This document shows, piece after piece, positions 10,661 through 41,640 of a stretch of DNA of 64,000 nt. Source of the DNA: Larimichthys crocea (Eukaryota > Chordata > Actinopteri > Sciaenidae); assembly GCF_000972845.2 (NCBI RefSeq), contig NC_040025.1, positions 17,238,126 through 17,302,125 of the forward strand, in the 5' to 3' direction. A model generated the notes under the pieces. It was not told where the DNA came from. It saw nothing but the letters and a program-made list of their open reading frames with translations, and searched no databases. The position numbers and the translations under genes were made by a program. Numbering within the stretch: position 1 is the stretch's first letter; each line of letters begins with the position of its first letter.

Positions 10661-11135
10661 CTGGGGGGGCCAATTCAAAGAAACACAGTTGGAAGGGATT
10701 GAACAACCACCATTTTGTGCTGAGTCATTATTTGTGTATGTCTTCCACTAAACTGGAGGGCTTGCCCACATTGCCAAACTGAACACCCTTGAGTTGCCAG
10801 AGTGGCAAACACACGGAAAAGGGTGTGCAAAAGGGTTCTTTTCCAAGGGTTTTAACTTTCGCACACCCACACACAACACGCTGCTATATCTATATCTATG
10901 CTATCTATATAATTATCGTATCTATCTATTATATAATATATATATATATATGCAGGTAGATGTAGATTATACATCATACCTATCTATATAAACATGGATT
11001 GTTAAAGTTGCAGTATGCATGCTTGAGAACGTTTTATTGACATCTCAGCAAAAGTCATCAACTTCTAAAAGTTACTGATGAACGCCGTGTGTTTAATCAC
11101 TGCTTCTATAATGAAACTAACCACTTCATTTTATT

Positions 11136-11222
11136 TTAGATTAGATTCAACTTTATTCTTCATTGCCACAAGTAACACATCATAGACAATTAAAAAAATG
11201 CAGTTAGCATCTAACCAGAAGG
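11136..11222 (+). repeat. Nested interspersed-repeat fragment
   Basis: TAGATTAGATTCAACTTTATT followed by ATGCAGTTAGCATCTAACCAG matches, from memory, a short element widespread in percomorph genomes. It sits inside the 3' non-coding part of the P-like element, so it inserted after that element or is part of its variant. Confidence 0.5.
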
Positions 11223-11790
11223 CAGAGTGTGTACACATGACGGATCTATATAATATAGTGTGTGTATCTTAATTATATGTGTGTGTATACATATATACTA
11301 TGTGTGTTATATATGTGTGTTGTTTGTATAATATATGTGGTGTGTGTATTATGTATGTATGTGTGTGTGTGTGTGTGTGTGTATACTATATGTATGTATA
11401 TATGTTCATGTGTAATGTACACCTTAGTGCTCTTTATTCAGAAACCCTCATGTCACATCTACATTTCAGGATCTTCTTATTATAGACACATATTAAATGT
11501 TAAATATAAATATTTCAATATTTATCATCACAGTTATAGTGTTACACACATTAGTGGCTGTAAACACAAAAATACATACGTTGGTTTGGTGCTTACATAA
11601 GGAGTAAACATTTATAATCATCACTTTAAAAGTTACATACGTTGTTTTTGGTGCCTGTTTGTTTCCCAGATATATTAGTATGTGTGTGAATGGGTGTATA
11701 AGAGACATTAACTTGAAGAACTTTGTAGAAAGGCGCTTTATGAAGTTCAGTCCATTTCCTTGTATTAGTTTACGGGCAGCTCTGCCTTAT

Positions 11791-11857
11791 CCAATATGGC
11801 GGCGACGTCGACGTACGATTCAGCGCTCAATGCGGCGTCTATGTATATATGTCTACG
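11791..11857 (-). repeat. 3' terminal inverted repeat of the P-like element
   Basis: Starts CCAATATGGCGGC and ends ATGTATATATGTCTACG. It is the reverse complement of 6554-6620 with 46 of 47 identical positions at the outer end. GTTATAAG follows twice in tandem (11858-11865, 11866-11873). Confidence 0.9.
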
Positions 11858-11865
11858 GTTATAAG

Positions 11866-12227
11866 GTTATAAGGTTTCAGTTTGTGTCGCTCGGCTGTCT
11901 CGTTCCTGTTCTCGCGAGACTTCATGACGTGTTGCAAGCGGGGTGAAATCTCGGGAGCTGCGAGCGAGCGCAGGGAGGAACAAACAGCTTCAAGACTTTA
12001 ACAACGTGCATTAAGCTGACGGACTTTTTTTTTTTTTTAAACAACATTTCGCAAGGAGGCAGCCCTTCGAGATTATCTAAAGCTCAGGACGACAAATATT
12101 TAATCTAGCTTCCCCCTTTTCGTAACTTTTCTTGGGGGGAGAAAGTTGAACGCAGGCTGCACGGAGCTCGGAGGACCCACCTCGGAGCAGAAAGTCAAGT
12201 CGGTGGTCGGCTGTTGGTTCTGCAGGA
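11866..12227 (+). promoter_or_regulatory. mapk14: mapk14 promoter and 5' untranslated region
   Basis: Between the transposon end and the mapk14 start codon the sequence becomes GC- and CpG-richer (TCTCGCGAGACTTCATGACG at 11912, GGAGCTGCGAGCGAGCGCAG at 11955). TCTCGCGAGA is a known element of TATA-less vertebrate promoters, and TGACG can bind CREB/ATF. No TATA box is obvious. The transcription start cannot be placed from sequence alone. The assignment rests on position and composition. Confidence 0.5.
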
Positions 12228-23499
<11,272 letters not shown>

Positions 23500-24660
23500 T
23501 CAGACGTGCTACCCGCATTGACCCCAGCCGCTGACAATTTGAAACAACCTTGAACACGTGTATTAGTGTTAAATGAACTCTCAGACACACTTGTATCAGA
23601 GTGCCTTCCAACCTTCGTCAGTCTTTATTAACCAAGAAAACATTGTCTTGATGATTAGCTCTTGTAAGGAGATCATTACCAGCACAGGAGAAATGAAGAG
23701 TTTGACTAGTTATCATTATTCTTATTTATGAACCACTAATGTTGATGGTCCGCCGCTGGGAAATGTCACTTCTTGCCAATAGCTGAAATAGTTTTATATT
23801 CAGATTTTTTAAAATTTAGACTTGGACGACTCATCACTGTGACACTGAGATGCTGAAATGTCTGGACCTATAGCTGTGCTATTTTGTGTTTTAAAAATTT
23901 TCTATCTAGTAACTTAAGAATAAGCTTTTCTTGTCTATCAATTGAAAAAAGGATTATGCTAACCTACCACTTACCCTGCCAAGCTGTCACATATAGCACT
24001 GGGTCCCATGTATTTTGTAAGATTCTTTTGGATTCATATATCTTCATGATTGTTCCTATATTTAAAAATGAGATCACTTTGAAGGTTTCATGTCTGTGCC
24101 GGTAGATTTTATGTTTTTAGGTATTTGACAATTTGAGAATGTGCCTATTCTGTGTAGTCACTGACTTTTTGTAGTGCTCACCAACCGAACTTCACACATT
24201 TTAATGTTTGTTTTGATAGTTTAGGCGCTCTGTGAGACTCTTGTGGCTACACAGAAAAATCTGAGCCTCAACAAGGCACCTAAACAGGAAAAAAAAAAAG
24301 AAACTCATACATACATGCTCTGCTCAAAAATATGTAAATATCTGTGCCATATTTTTTTAAATCTGACTTTTTGTCGTTATGTTATGAAACAATCACTTTT
24401 AGTATGTGCATAGTTAAAGACTTTGTGTGCGTTTGCGAGAGTGTGTTGTTGGTTTACTGGTTTTAAGTGTCATGCTAAAACCTTTAATAGAAATACTGCT
24501 TAAATGTGTAAAAGAGGGATTTCAGATGTATTTATACTTTGTGGAGGTGGTATTTATAAACAACAATCGATTGATCCCTTTAACTATTTTCAGTCCCGCA
24601 GAGTAACTACTATCTTCAGTCCTTTGTTTAACAAAATAAAGACTTATTTTTAAGAGACAT
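23500..24660 (+). other. mapk14: mapk14 3' untranslated region
   Basis: Follows the TAA at 23497-23499. It is AT-rich, with ATTTA and TATTTAT motifs (about 23725 and 24530) that could mediate mRNA decay. An AATAAA polyadenylation signal lies at 24635-24640 followed by T/GT-rich sequence (GTGTCTTTTTC at 24660), giving a 3' UTR of about 1.15 kb. The end is inferred. Confidence 0.65.
24635..24640 (+). terminator. mapk14: Candidate poly(A) signal of mapk14
   Basis: Canonical AATAAA, followed within about 25 bases by a GT/T-rich tract. It is the first good candidate after the stop codon. Confidence 0.6.
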
Positions 24661-26040
24661 GTGTCTTTTTCATCATGATATTTTATTTCCCATACTGTTT
24701 TTTTCAGCTGTGCCAATCCTGTGATTTCATGAGAGAATTAATGATGTGGTTGATAAACAGAAAATACTGAGTCATGAACATGAACATTATCCTGGTTTCA
24801 GGATAAGTGACTTTACTTTTGAGTCTTGAGTGCAATGCAAATTATTTTGTAGGAGGAGGGATGACTGCTGCATATTTGTCTGTGGTTCAGCAGCACTTTT
24901 TTTTTCCATATACACAATTTGTAATTTATACACTGCCCTGTTTTATTGATCAGAGTCTGTTATAATGACAGAGATTACAGAGCACAAAGGCCAAAGTTAT
25001 GTTTTTATAGCCATTTAAAATTCCTGTACCCACTGTAGTTTGTGTTGAGTTTGTCTATTAAATGTAAAATGTCTTTCTCAACAAATATTATGGTTACAAC
25101 TTTTACATTTGCATTTAGTCATTTAGCAGACGCTTTATACAAAAAAAGGGAATCACAGTAAAGTGCGACTCAGACATGTTAGTGCAGCTATGTGCTGTGA
25201 CAGTTCTAGAGGGGCTAGATTTAGCTTGTCCAACTTTTTATTAAAGTTTGTGACCTTTGCCAAAATGTTTATGGGTTTATTTTAAAAGAATTATTAGACA
25301 AAAATCTGATAAAATATTTATTCACATCAGCCTCAAGAGTCCAATGTCACTCAGGCTGTAATATGATCATGTTGGTATTGATAGAGGCTTTTAGAGAATT
25401 GTGTTGCCCCATGCATACTCCCTTTTCTATGCATACCGTGGTCAGTTTCAAACTCTTTGATAACCATCCGACAGCCTCATGTGATGTCTTTGCAAGTTTT
25501 AAAATTTAACATACGGAGAGGAGGATGTTAGCAAAGCTGACATCCATCATAAACAACTCCTCTCACCTCCTGCATGAGACTGTGGGAGCCTTAAACAGCT
25601 CCTTCATCAACAGACTGAGTGCTACCACACCACCACATCTCTTAATTACCAGCCTGGTCCAATTGTCACATATAATCATTAATAATCCATCCATTCCTGA
25701 TGGAGCAAAATAAATAGTACAATAATAGAAAGGCAATAGATAGTCTTAGGCAGTATCCTAGTAGTACTTTTTTGTGTGTACTCAAACATTTTATTCACCT
25801 CCCTCTCCATTATGCAGATCATTTGAGGCTGTGCAGCTACCTGCCTGACTCACTTTAAGTCAACATACTGTAGAAAAATAAACAAAAGGTTAAAAAAAAA
25901 GAAAAGACATTTGGATCAGTACTTTTACGTACACGACTTATTTAAAACAGGCTGCTCATTGTCTCTGCGGCCGTAAAAAAAAGAAAAAAAGAAAACATGG
26001 TGTGACTCCCAGGTGGAGGCATCGCTGGGAAAGCTCCCCT
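24661..26040. other. Short mapk14-srpk1 intergenic spacer
   Basis: About 1.4 kb between mapk14 and the srpk1 start region. It contains the repeat fragment at 25098 and A-rich runs at 25890-25910 and 25975-25995. No gene is present; in mammals SLC26A8 lies between SRPK1 and MAPK14, and no trace of it is visible here. Confidence 0.7.
25098..25145 (+). repeat. Fragment of a widespread fish repeat
   Basis: ACATTTGCATTTAGTCATTT followed by AGCAGACGCTTTATAC matches the familiar fish motif CATTTAGTCATTTAGCAGACGCTTTTATCC. Only the end of the element is present. Confidence 0.6.
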
Positions 26041-26049
26041 TGAGCAAAA

Positions 26050-26129
26050 ACGAGCCCAGCGCGCATGCGTGGAACATTCGATCACTGGCGGTGCTGTAAG
26101 CTAACGGCTAGGCTACGAATCCAGCCGAC
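26050..26129 (+). promoter_or_regulatory. srpk1: srpk1 promoter-proximal region with NRF1-like site
   Basis: GCGCGCATGCGTGG at 26059-26072 closely matches the palindromic NRF1 site (TGCGCATGCGCA). It lies about 60 bases before the ATG, in a CpG-rich, TATA-less context. NRF1 sites are common in promoters of housekeeping genes. The transcription start is not determined. Confidence 0.5.
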
Positions 26130-36761
<10,632 letters not shown>

Positions 36762-37720
36762 TGGAGACCTCCTTCCATTGCACCTCCCTTCCCTCCCACT
36801 CTCTACAGAGACTGCAACAGATCACTTTCCAATTTGGGCATATCAGATGAATATTTATTTCTCTCTATTTTTTTTTTCTTTCTTTCATTGTTTTGGATTT
36901 CTCATGTTCTTGTTCTCAAGCTAATGCTTCTGTGTATGTTTGCTTTGTATTTGTTGGTTCTTCTCTCGGTGCGACGATGTCGGGAATCCAGTGGATTATA
37001 TTACTTTGTGGTCATGTTGGCTCCAACTGCTGTGCTCCGTTCACCCACCCGTTTAAGCAAACCTGTTCTTGTACTGCTAGTGACTCATCCTTGTTTGTTA
37101 CACTCCTGCACTAAAACCCAAACAAGTCAAGGATATGTAGCCTTTATTGGTCATTTTTGTCCCCTTTAAAAAGGACTTGCTATCACTTCTTTTCTCGTAC
37201 ATTTTCATTAGTGCTGTGTTGTTGTTGTTTGTTTTGTTTTTTTGTTTTTTTTTAAGAATTATTTTATTCTTATTACACATGTAAGGTATATTTTATATTT
37301 GTAAAGTAGGGGTAGGAAGTTGCACACTGGGCTGACATTTACACTGACTGTGGTAATAGCATTTCTCTAGACAGACTAGTTTCTTACTGAGACAACCACT
37401 GTCTGATAACGTAGGTCATATTATTTAGCCATAACAAATCTGTTGTCACCTGGTATTTAGTGTGGTTAGTTAATTACAATAAATGAGATCGTTCATTCTC
37501 ATGGGAGGCTGGTATTCTCATACACCTATTACAATTCAGGAATATCGTGTTTTAAAGGTTTCAACAAGACAACACGTTAAGAAGCCCAATTTAAAGGAAA
37601 AAAAGAAAATAAACTGTATATATCTGTACCAAAGAGTTTGCCTTTATGTATATTACAGTTATGTACAGTTTTTAATAAATCTTATATCTTAGCTAAAATT
37701 ATTTAGCTGGGTAGCTGTGT
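36762..37720 (+). other. srpk1: srpk1 3' untranslated region
   Basis: Follows the TAG at 36759-36761. AATAAA signals occur at 37478-37483 and 37674-37679, with another AATAAA near 37722. The 3' UTR is therefore 0.7-1.0 kb depending on which is used. T-rich runs at about 37225-37260. No other feature was recognised. Confidence 0.6.
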
Positions 37721-38168
37721 TTTAATAAAGTGTATGGAAGATGAGTTCGAGCTCAGTTGTATGTATGGCCAACTGTTCAATAATGTCAATGTTTCTACCA
37801 TAGGAATGGTGACATCTGATGTTATGTAACGGTGTCCCCAAAATGATCAAAGTAAACCCATGTGTCTGTTGAGGCCTCGGAAAAACAAAACAAAACAAAA
37901 ACAAAATTTATATTAGTGTCCGATTCAAGATCATAAGACTTCATGTGAGCTGTCCGATTACAAAACACCATACAATAAAACAGATGTTCATACAACACAA
38001 ATTGACTGTGTCAAGGTTGTCGGTCTGAGTTTATTATGTGTTTGACATGAATATTAAAAACTCTGCGTGTGGTTTGTAAAGCAGAAAAGAGGACAGCTGA
38101 ATTTCAATTAACCAAAAATCTGACTGACAGCAGGAGAAAACGTCATTCTGGTTCTGAAGGTCTGTTCA
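37721..38168. other. Convergent spacer between srpk1 and lhfpl5
   Basis: Contains the end of srpk1 transcription on + and the 3' UTR of lhfpl5 on -. A minus-strand AATAAA (TTTATT on +) lies at 38030-38035, about 140 bases past the lhfpl5 stop codon. CAAAACAAAACAAAAACAAAA at 37887 is a simple A-rich run. Confidence 0.55.
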
Positions 38169-41040
38169 TCAGTTATCTGTAAAAGAATAAAGGATATGTT
38201 TTATTACATTTCCCTGTTTTGGTCAATACCCACAGCCTTCACCTGTTAGCATTAACTCTTACCTGCTCCCTCCACCTCAAAGTCATCCGGCAGCAGTTTG
38301 TCCTGCCGATTCCCGAGGGTGAAGGACAGAAGTGACAGGAGAAGGGCATCGAGAATACTGATGATTGCCAGGATGTACGCCCAGCGCACCGTGCAGTTCC
38401 CCAGGCTGTACTTATCTGTCCTCTCGCCACACATCCTCTTCACCTCCGGAGAGTCCCAGCCGTCTGGGTAGATCATGCAGCCCATCACCAGCAATGCAGC
38501 TGCGGGGGAAGAAGAACACTGAAATGCTGGAGCCTTGCAATAAATACCCCCTGTGTGCTCTTACTTTGAAAAATAATTATTTGTGAGATTCTTCAGAGCC
38601 TCTAGTGAAAGATACAACATGATGTTCCCCATAAAGTGCCAAAGGTTTAATTTATTTATGGTGCAGCAGGGCACGAGATGCTCAGTGGTGCTGTTTGCAT
38701 GATGTACTGTTATGAAAGTTCTTAAATGTTAAATGCTCTTCATCTGGTAAAATTTCCTCTGGGTTTTTCACACAGCTACTCTACAAAACTAGTTTAAATC
38801 AGAAATGTGTATAATTTTAAGGAATGGTTAAGTAGTACTGAGTGGTGAAAAGTAACTAAGTAGATTTACTCAACTTTAGTAAATTTACTTTTTACTCTAC
38901 TACACTTCCTTCCTTGAAAGATAAAGTTACTTGTTACTTCTAAAACAAAACATACGGTTAGATATTAAACCAGTGGTTCCCAACTTGTGACCTCATAATC
39001 TCTGGTTGGGACCCTTTGTCATGTCTCAGATGTCCACAAATTGTCAGCAGTTCAATCAAAGAAAAATATAAAGAAGTATGTTTTCTCTCCTGTTAACCAT
39101 CTCATGACCTCTCACATTTATTTGGTGACCCTTTAGAGGGGTCCTACCTCTAGCTTTGAAACCGATACCTGTATCAATTAAGATCAATTAACTCCATCTT
39201 TACAAGCTGCAGCAGTAAAGTCCTGTCTACATATTGTAATGCCAGTTTCAAAGATCTAATCACATAGGCTAATATATAATAATACTTTTGACATATTTTT
39301 TTTAACTGAAATTACTTAATAGTAATACTTGTAATGAAGTATTTTTACATTATTGTACTTTGTACTTAAGTAAAGGATCTGAGTACTTCTTCTACCACTA
39401 TTATTATAAAGACCTTTATCATATGACTAATTTCCTTGGCCCTGGAATGACTCAGGTGCAAGTTTACATCAGTTAACAACACAGCAACACCTGATCGTGT
39501 TACACGTAACCAATCCACCATCAGAGGTGTCAGACTCTGGGCTGAAACTGGATCCCCTATTGGCTTCCACTGTGAAGAACAACACATCCAGAACAAACAC
39601 AGCCCACGCCTGAAACCAGAGAGGTGAGAAGGCGGTTTGTGACAGGACGAGTTTATCACCAGAGACAGTTCATAAGAGAGACACGGGTCTTCAGAACACA
39701 GCTTCATTTCAGAATTTTGATATGCAGGTGCCGAACCTTGGTACACACTTGAAAGGTGACTGAATGTAACAACGTGGTCTTTATTTGATTTATAACTAGA
39801 CACTGATACTAAGGAACTACAAGATTAAAATACATGGTGGAGTCTGCTTAGTATTTCTCCACAGGCTGTGACCTTTGACCTTAAAATGAATAACAATAAA
39901 CTCTCACAGCAAATGTCAACTACCACGGCACTTTTACATCATGCCTCAATATCAGTGTGAGGATACTCAAGGGTTTACTATTGGTGTAATGCAAGTGACA
40001 TCTAGACTCATAGTAAATAATCTGTATCATATTATACTGTATATCTTGCAGCTTCACTCAGATGTAGGTTTCGTTTCAGTTCTCCATCAGACTGCAAAAT
40101 AAGGTGTCACCAAAATGTAAATAATACAAAATGCATTACATTCATACATACATACATTAAAGGCCATCAGTTGTGGACAAAGTTTAAAATACTCCATTAC
40201 AAGTAAATATTCTACATTCAAAAAGTATGTGCAGTACTTGCATACTGTACTTTAAATATCAAAATCCAAAGTACATATTATGCAGAATGGACGTAGTGTT
40301 ATATTATTATTATATAATAATAATGCACTAACATTGAAGCAGTTTTTTAATGTAACTGGTGGTGCATGAGATCTTTTTAACTACTTTTTTATGCTATTGG
40401 ATACTTTAATCATTATCTATGCATCATATTAATACATTATTATGATATTTGTGTGTAAAATCTTAATCTGAACAATAACTATAACTTTCAAATAAATGTA
40501 ATGGAGAAACAAATACAGTATTAACCTGTGAGATGTGGTTGAGTGAAAGTATAAAGTAACTTGTGCTTGAATAAAGTACTATAAAGTACAGTACTACAGT
40601 AAATGGACTGAAGAACCACAGTCCTCCTCACCTGAGGCCAGCTGCATCCACGCACAGATCTTGTAGACGTTCCCCGCATTACAGAAGTAGAACAAGCTGA
40701 AACAGACCATAGTGGCCACGATCAGCAACATGGAGGTCCCCACGAAGAACATGGCTGTCCTGAAGGCAGGTGAGGGGATGGATCCGAAGTCCAGCACGCT
40801 GCCCTTGCAGACGAGCTCCGAGGTGAGCGCGTTGCCGATGCAGTAGTGGAAGAGGCCGAAGTAACCGGCCTGCGGGGTGTTGACACTGTCCCCGATCCAG
40901 AAGGGCTGGATGAAGACCACCATGGTGATGATGACAAAGCAGATGGTGAACACGGCCCACATGACGCCAATGGCTCGCGAGTTTCTCACATAGTTGGTGT
41001 GGTAGATTTTTGCAGCCTCCTGAGCTGGAAGCAGATTCAT
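38169..41040 (-). CDS. lhfpl5: lhfpl5, LHFPL tetraspan subfamily member 5
   Basis: Four-pass membrane protein of the hair-cell mechanotransduction complex, where it links PCDH15 tip links to TMC channels. Loss causes deafness in mammals (DFNB67). Coding exons on the minus strand: 41040-40632 (409 bp), 38499-38263 (237 bp) and a terminal piece 38176-38169 with only Asp-Asn-stop. Total 654 bases, 217 residues; human LHFPL5 has 219. It starts [20 protein letters not shown], like human [12 protein letters not shown]. Next: TM1 (about 23-45), extracellular [20 protein letters not shown] and SELVCKG, TM2 ([22 protein letters not shown]), intracellular [13 protein letters not shown]3 ([12 protein letters not shown]), loop [16 protein letters not shown]4 ([21 protein letters not shown]), and tail [16 protein letters not shown]. 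The KLLPDD tail separates it from LHFPL3/4. An in-frame upstream Met (41061, MFSLFTK) is possible but not conserved. Paralogue a/b is not decided. Confidence 0.95.
38840..39400 (+). mobile_element. hAT-like MITE in lhfpl5 intron 2, with nested repeat
   Basis: Starts AGTGGTGAAAAGTAACTAAG and ends GAGTACTTCTTCTACCACTA, imperfect complementary ends of a percomorph MITE family with consensus ends CAGTGGTGGAAAGTAAC... and ...TTCTTCCACCACTG. Inside, 38968-39160 (CAGTGGTTCCCAACTTGTGA ... GAGGGGTCCTACC) looks like a second element inserted into the first. Confidence 0.65.
40165..40605 (+). mobile_element. Second hAT-like MITE copy in lhfpl5 intron 1
   Basis: Contains AAAATACTCCATTACAAGTA, GTACATATTATGCAGAATGG, GTGTAAAATCTTAATCTGAA, then AAAGTATAAAGTAACTTGTG and a run of AAAGTACA units. 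This order matches the internal part of the same MITE family as at 38840. It ends only about 27 bases from the lhfpl5 exon 1 donor. Confidence 0.65.
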
Positions 41041-41480
41041 TTTTGTGAAGAGTGAAAACAACTTTTGGAAAACACTGCCAGCTTCTCTCGGATATTCTCC
41101 AACTTCTCTAACTAAACAAACTCCCCACTTTGTCCAGAGTCTTTAACCGCACTACAACACACACAAATCCACTCACACACACACACATACACACAACATA
41201 CACCTGTTGCGGCTGCTTTGCTTTGAAAGACCAGGATCAGGATTCAGCACTCCGGACAGCACCCTCTCCTCTCTAATTAATGACGTTCCTCTGACGTCAG
41301 TCATTGACAGCTGTCTGATAATGTGAAGACACACTGACACGCCCTTACTACACAAACTAATTACTTTGTTTAGGACAAGTGATGTCTCTCTATCTCTTTT
41401 TTAAATATCATAATTTAAATATAATATATAGTATACATAAGTAGTATTTAGAATCAAAACACCTACATTTTATTAGAAGA
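41041..41480 (-). promoter_or_regulatory. lhfpl5: lhfpl5 5' untranslated and promoter region
   Basis: Upstream of the minus-strand ATG. It includes a short AC run (41157-41195) and TGACGTCA (41293-41300), a perfect CRE (CREB/ATF site); a TGACG also occurs at 41280. No TATA box is obvious. The transcription start is not determined. Confidence 0.45.
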
Positions 41481-41640
41481 TTAAAGGTCAAGTGTGTAAC
41501 ATTTAAGGGGCTCTATTAGTAGAAATAGAATATAATAATCATAACTATGTTTTTATTAGTGTATAATCACCTGAAAATTAGAGTTGTTATGTTGTTACCA
41601 TACAATGAACCTTTTATATCTACATCTTTGTCAAAAACAG
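41481..41640 (+). repeat. Interspersed fish repeat
   Basis: TTAAAGGTCAAGTGTGTAAC, GAATATAATAATCATAACTA and TTTTATTAGTGTATAATCACCTGAAA in order match a common percomorph element (from memory: ...TTCATTAGTGTATAATCACCTGAAACTAAG...). Confidence 0.55.

Larger units (their letters stand above)
6554..11857 (+). mobile_element. P-element/THAP9-like DNA transposon, about 5.3 kb, inactive
   Basis: The limits are set by terminal inverted repeats (6554-6620 and 11791-11857) and a flanking 8-bp repeat matching at 7 of 8 (GTTATAAA at 6546-6553, GTTATAAG at 11858-11865). An 8-bp duplication is the known hallmark of the P superfamily. The inside holds a frameshifted THAP domain and transposase (6667-10660), AT-rich filler, a nested repeat fragment near 11136 and a GT-rich tract at 11260-11400. 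The 3' end lies 371 bp upstream of the mapk14 start codon, so element sequence probably abuts or overlaps the promoter region. P homologues with 8-bp duplications are known in fish (zebrafish Pdre elements). Confidence 0.85.

Noticed and set aside
38263..41061. Claudin, or LHFPL3/LHFPL4, for the minus-strand tetraspan gene
   Set aside because: No claudin W-GLW-C-C signature; [18 protein letters not shown] and the KLLPDD tail point to LHFPL5, as does position next to srpk1.
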